Of a DNA stretch of 64,000 nt, positions 62,503-64,000 are shown in pieces. Origin of the DNA: Serripes groenlandicus (Eukaryota; Mollusca; Bivalvia; Cardiida; Cardiidae); contig JASEVX010000008.1 of the NCBI GenBank assembly GCA_031761405.1, positions 45,808,507 through 45,872,506 of the forward strand. Direction: 5' to 3'. Below the pieces are notes generated by a model, which made no database searches, had not been told where the DNA came from, and was given only the letters and a program-made list of their open reading frames with translations. The position numbers and the translations under genes were made by a program. Every line of letters starts with the position of its first letter. The stretch's first letter is position 1.

Positions 62503-64000
62503 TAATGCATGACCCCACATTTTCTTTGGATTGTTTTAAAGCTAAAAGGTAACTCTTTTCAATGATATATTGAGTTCTACATGAGAAACGCTTAGAAAGT
62601 GTGACAATTGAGGACTGAAACTGGTCGATTTACATGGAAACAAAGAAGGATTTTTCTTGGTGTATTGTAACCTTTAAGCGATCGTGTCGCAAATGCGCTT
62701 AGTCTTGGAGTCTATATCCAATCATATGAACATTAAGATAAAATTATCAGTTCTACGAACAAATTGATTGAGATTTAACGCCGTTCTTAACAATTGTTCA
62801 GTTATATCACGGCGGCCAGTTCACCTACTCATGCGAATAGACCATATTGAATAGAGCCTCTGGTAGGACTGCTTGGTTTTCAAGCTGAATTAAAGTACAA
62901 TGTAAAAGAAACCCGAAAAAACGATGTTGACCTGTCATTGTTCTGTTTAAATATCTTATATATATACGTCTTAATACGGAAACCGTAGTATTATTATGTA
63001 AACTGCTGAAGTAACTAACCTTATGTATATTCGAATACAAGATAAGGTCGTTGACATTTTAACTTTTTCAATGCTGAAAATCTTGGAATGAATCAGTCAA
63101 GCTTTGTATTTGAAATAGTCTGTTTCCAATTATAAGAACATAACGATAAAACTGTGAATTTCATCAACATCAAGATAAAAATGTTAGTTATATTAACACA
63201 TCAAGATAAAACTGTTATATCTATGAACACATCAAGATAAACATGTTGAGTTAAACAGCCAACAGTATCAACAGTATAATAGGGGCTTGGGCAGACAACG
63301 TGATTTATAGTATTCAATATATGTGTATAATGTTTCTCCTGTAGTTTTCATTTAAATAGTTCTATGGTGATTCGACAACATTCACAATCGTACTCGAGTT
63401 TTAATATTTACCATTCCCCACATACAACAAATCTGCAGCAGATTGCTTTGAACATGTATATTCAACGTATGATATATCTCGACATATGCAAGACTTGTTA
63501 TTGTTATATTGAGTTGAACACATTGTAATAAAAGGGGAAATTGTTCATCATGAACAATTTCCTCTTTTGTCATTATGTTTTTCAAACGTCGCATGTTTCG
63601 GATGCTTCAAAATGCAACTGCAGGTGAGAGAGGGTTAACAGATGTTACAAGATCCCTATACGTTACACGACCAACCGTGGCTAATGTACACCACTTAGAG
63701 ACATACTTCGAGAATTTCGTCAATTTAATACGATTTACATACAAAACAGTAACGTAACGTCATTTTATAAACTGAATCCGCCATTAACCCTTTCCCTCAT
63801 ATAGACGCTTTCTGACGCCTCTGCAACAGACGGCTTTTTGAAAACATAGTGACAAAAGAAGAAATTGCACAAAACGTGCAATTTGTCCTTTTGCCACAAT
63901 GTATTTTCCACTTTTAGTCATAGGTTATCCATTCAATTATAGAGATATTCTATGTTTTGACAAAACACGTTCAAAGTCGTCTGCTGCAGAATTGTCGTAT
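62503..64000. repeat. Long inverted repeat, arm 2
   Basis: Complement of 54822-53102: element O part, SINE A tail fragment (62763-62836), the TATATATACGTCTTAATACGG segment, about three 31-bp units (63165-63245), MITE B-like element (63404-63638), spacer, and MITE B (63784 onward). It runs off the window end inside MITE B. Confidence 0.92.
63784..64000 (-). mobile_element. MITE B, cut by window end
   Basis: TTAACCCTTTCCCTCATATAG through hairpin AAATTGCACAAAACGTGCAATTT to CTGCAGAATTGTCGTAT at the last base. Mirror of 53087-53317. Confidence 0.92.

Noticed and set aside
62041..62552. ORFs spanning the second N gap
   Set aside because: Same reason; the left part is also a GGACCC simple repeat.

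Overview
The window is eukaryotic, AT-rich and almost wholly made of repeats. I see no intact host gene with a recognisable product, no rRNA, no convincing free-standing tRNA gene and no CRISPR. The content points to a bivalve mollusc, most likely a heterodont (clam-type) genome. It carries several families of tRNA-derived SINEs ending in AATC or AAAT tails, very many hairpin MITEs, a fold-back family whose ends read GAGCCGTYYC...GAGAAAACCAACAT, and LINE remnants with the C-x2-C...EDEFHF...CP.Y ending. Organism assignment is inference; no database was searched.

Layout. 0-5 kb: SINE copies, an internally deleted Tc1-type transposon (1994-2771) with a truncated DNA-binding-domain ORF, a 20-bp AT-rich minisatellite, and a 650-bp inverted-end unit. 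5-12 kb: MITE G copies, a 986-bp direct segmental duplication, a 690-bp TTAA-ended element, and a three-layer nest (SINE plus MITE inside an older SINE, 10495-11282). 11.8-12.4 kb: minus-strand LINE 3' remnant. 12.7-18 kb: fold-back family H, SINEs, and an inverted pair around 16.1-17.4 kb. 18.3-19.6 kb: 32-bp minisatellite with a 129-bp higher-order block. 20.7-21.3 kb: trinucleotide array. 21.8-29.3 kb: MITEs, two adjacent SINEs (one with an exact 11-bp target duplication), palindromic MITE F inside a SINE, and an inverted pair at 28.5-29.3 kb.

29.6-30.5 kb: two TA-flanked terminal-inverted-repeat elements back to back, packed with about 34 copies of a 12-bp perfect palindrome. 31.7-32.5 kb: SINE with nine exact 77-bp core repeats. 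33-37 kb: second MITE F, full-length SINE E with target duplication, SINE A. 37.06-38.16 kb: SINE whose Pol III A-box head is repeated 24 times at exactly 28 bp, ending in a long AATC tail. 38.6-43.8 kb: degenerate long-unit array colonised by MITEs, then a 1736-bp fold-back transposon with 6-bp target duplication (43853-45588). 46-53 kb: CTA array, MITE and SINE copies, a fold-back element at 51.6-52.2 kb and one unrecognised 118-codon ORF. 53.1-54.8 and 62.5-64 kb: a long inverted repeat, one arm starting at a 200-N assembly gap. 56-62 kb: nested SINE D copies, plus-strand LINE 3' remnant, GC-richer TTAA element, and a near-identical 393-bp tandem duplication.

There is no operon or pathway logic. 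Nearly all elements are non-autonomous. They imply trans-acting piggyBac-like (TTAA), Tc1/mariner-like (TA) and LINE (SINE tail) machinery encoded elsewhere. Family letters (SINE A, D, E; elements B, C, F, G, H, I, K, L, N, O) are mine. Element ends were placed by eye and may be off by several bases; repeat counts were made by hand.
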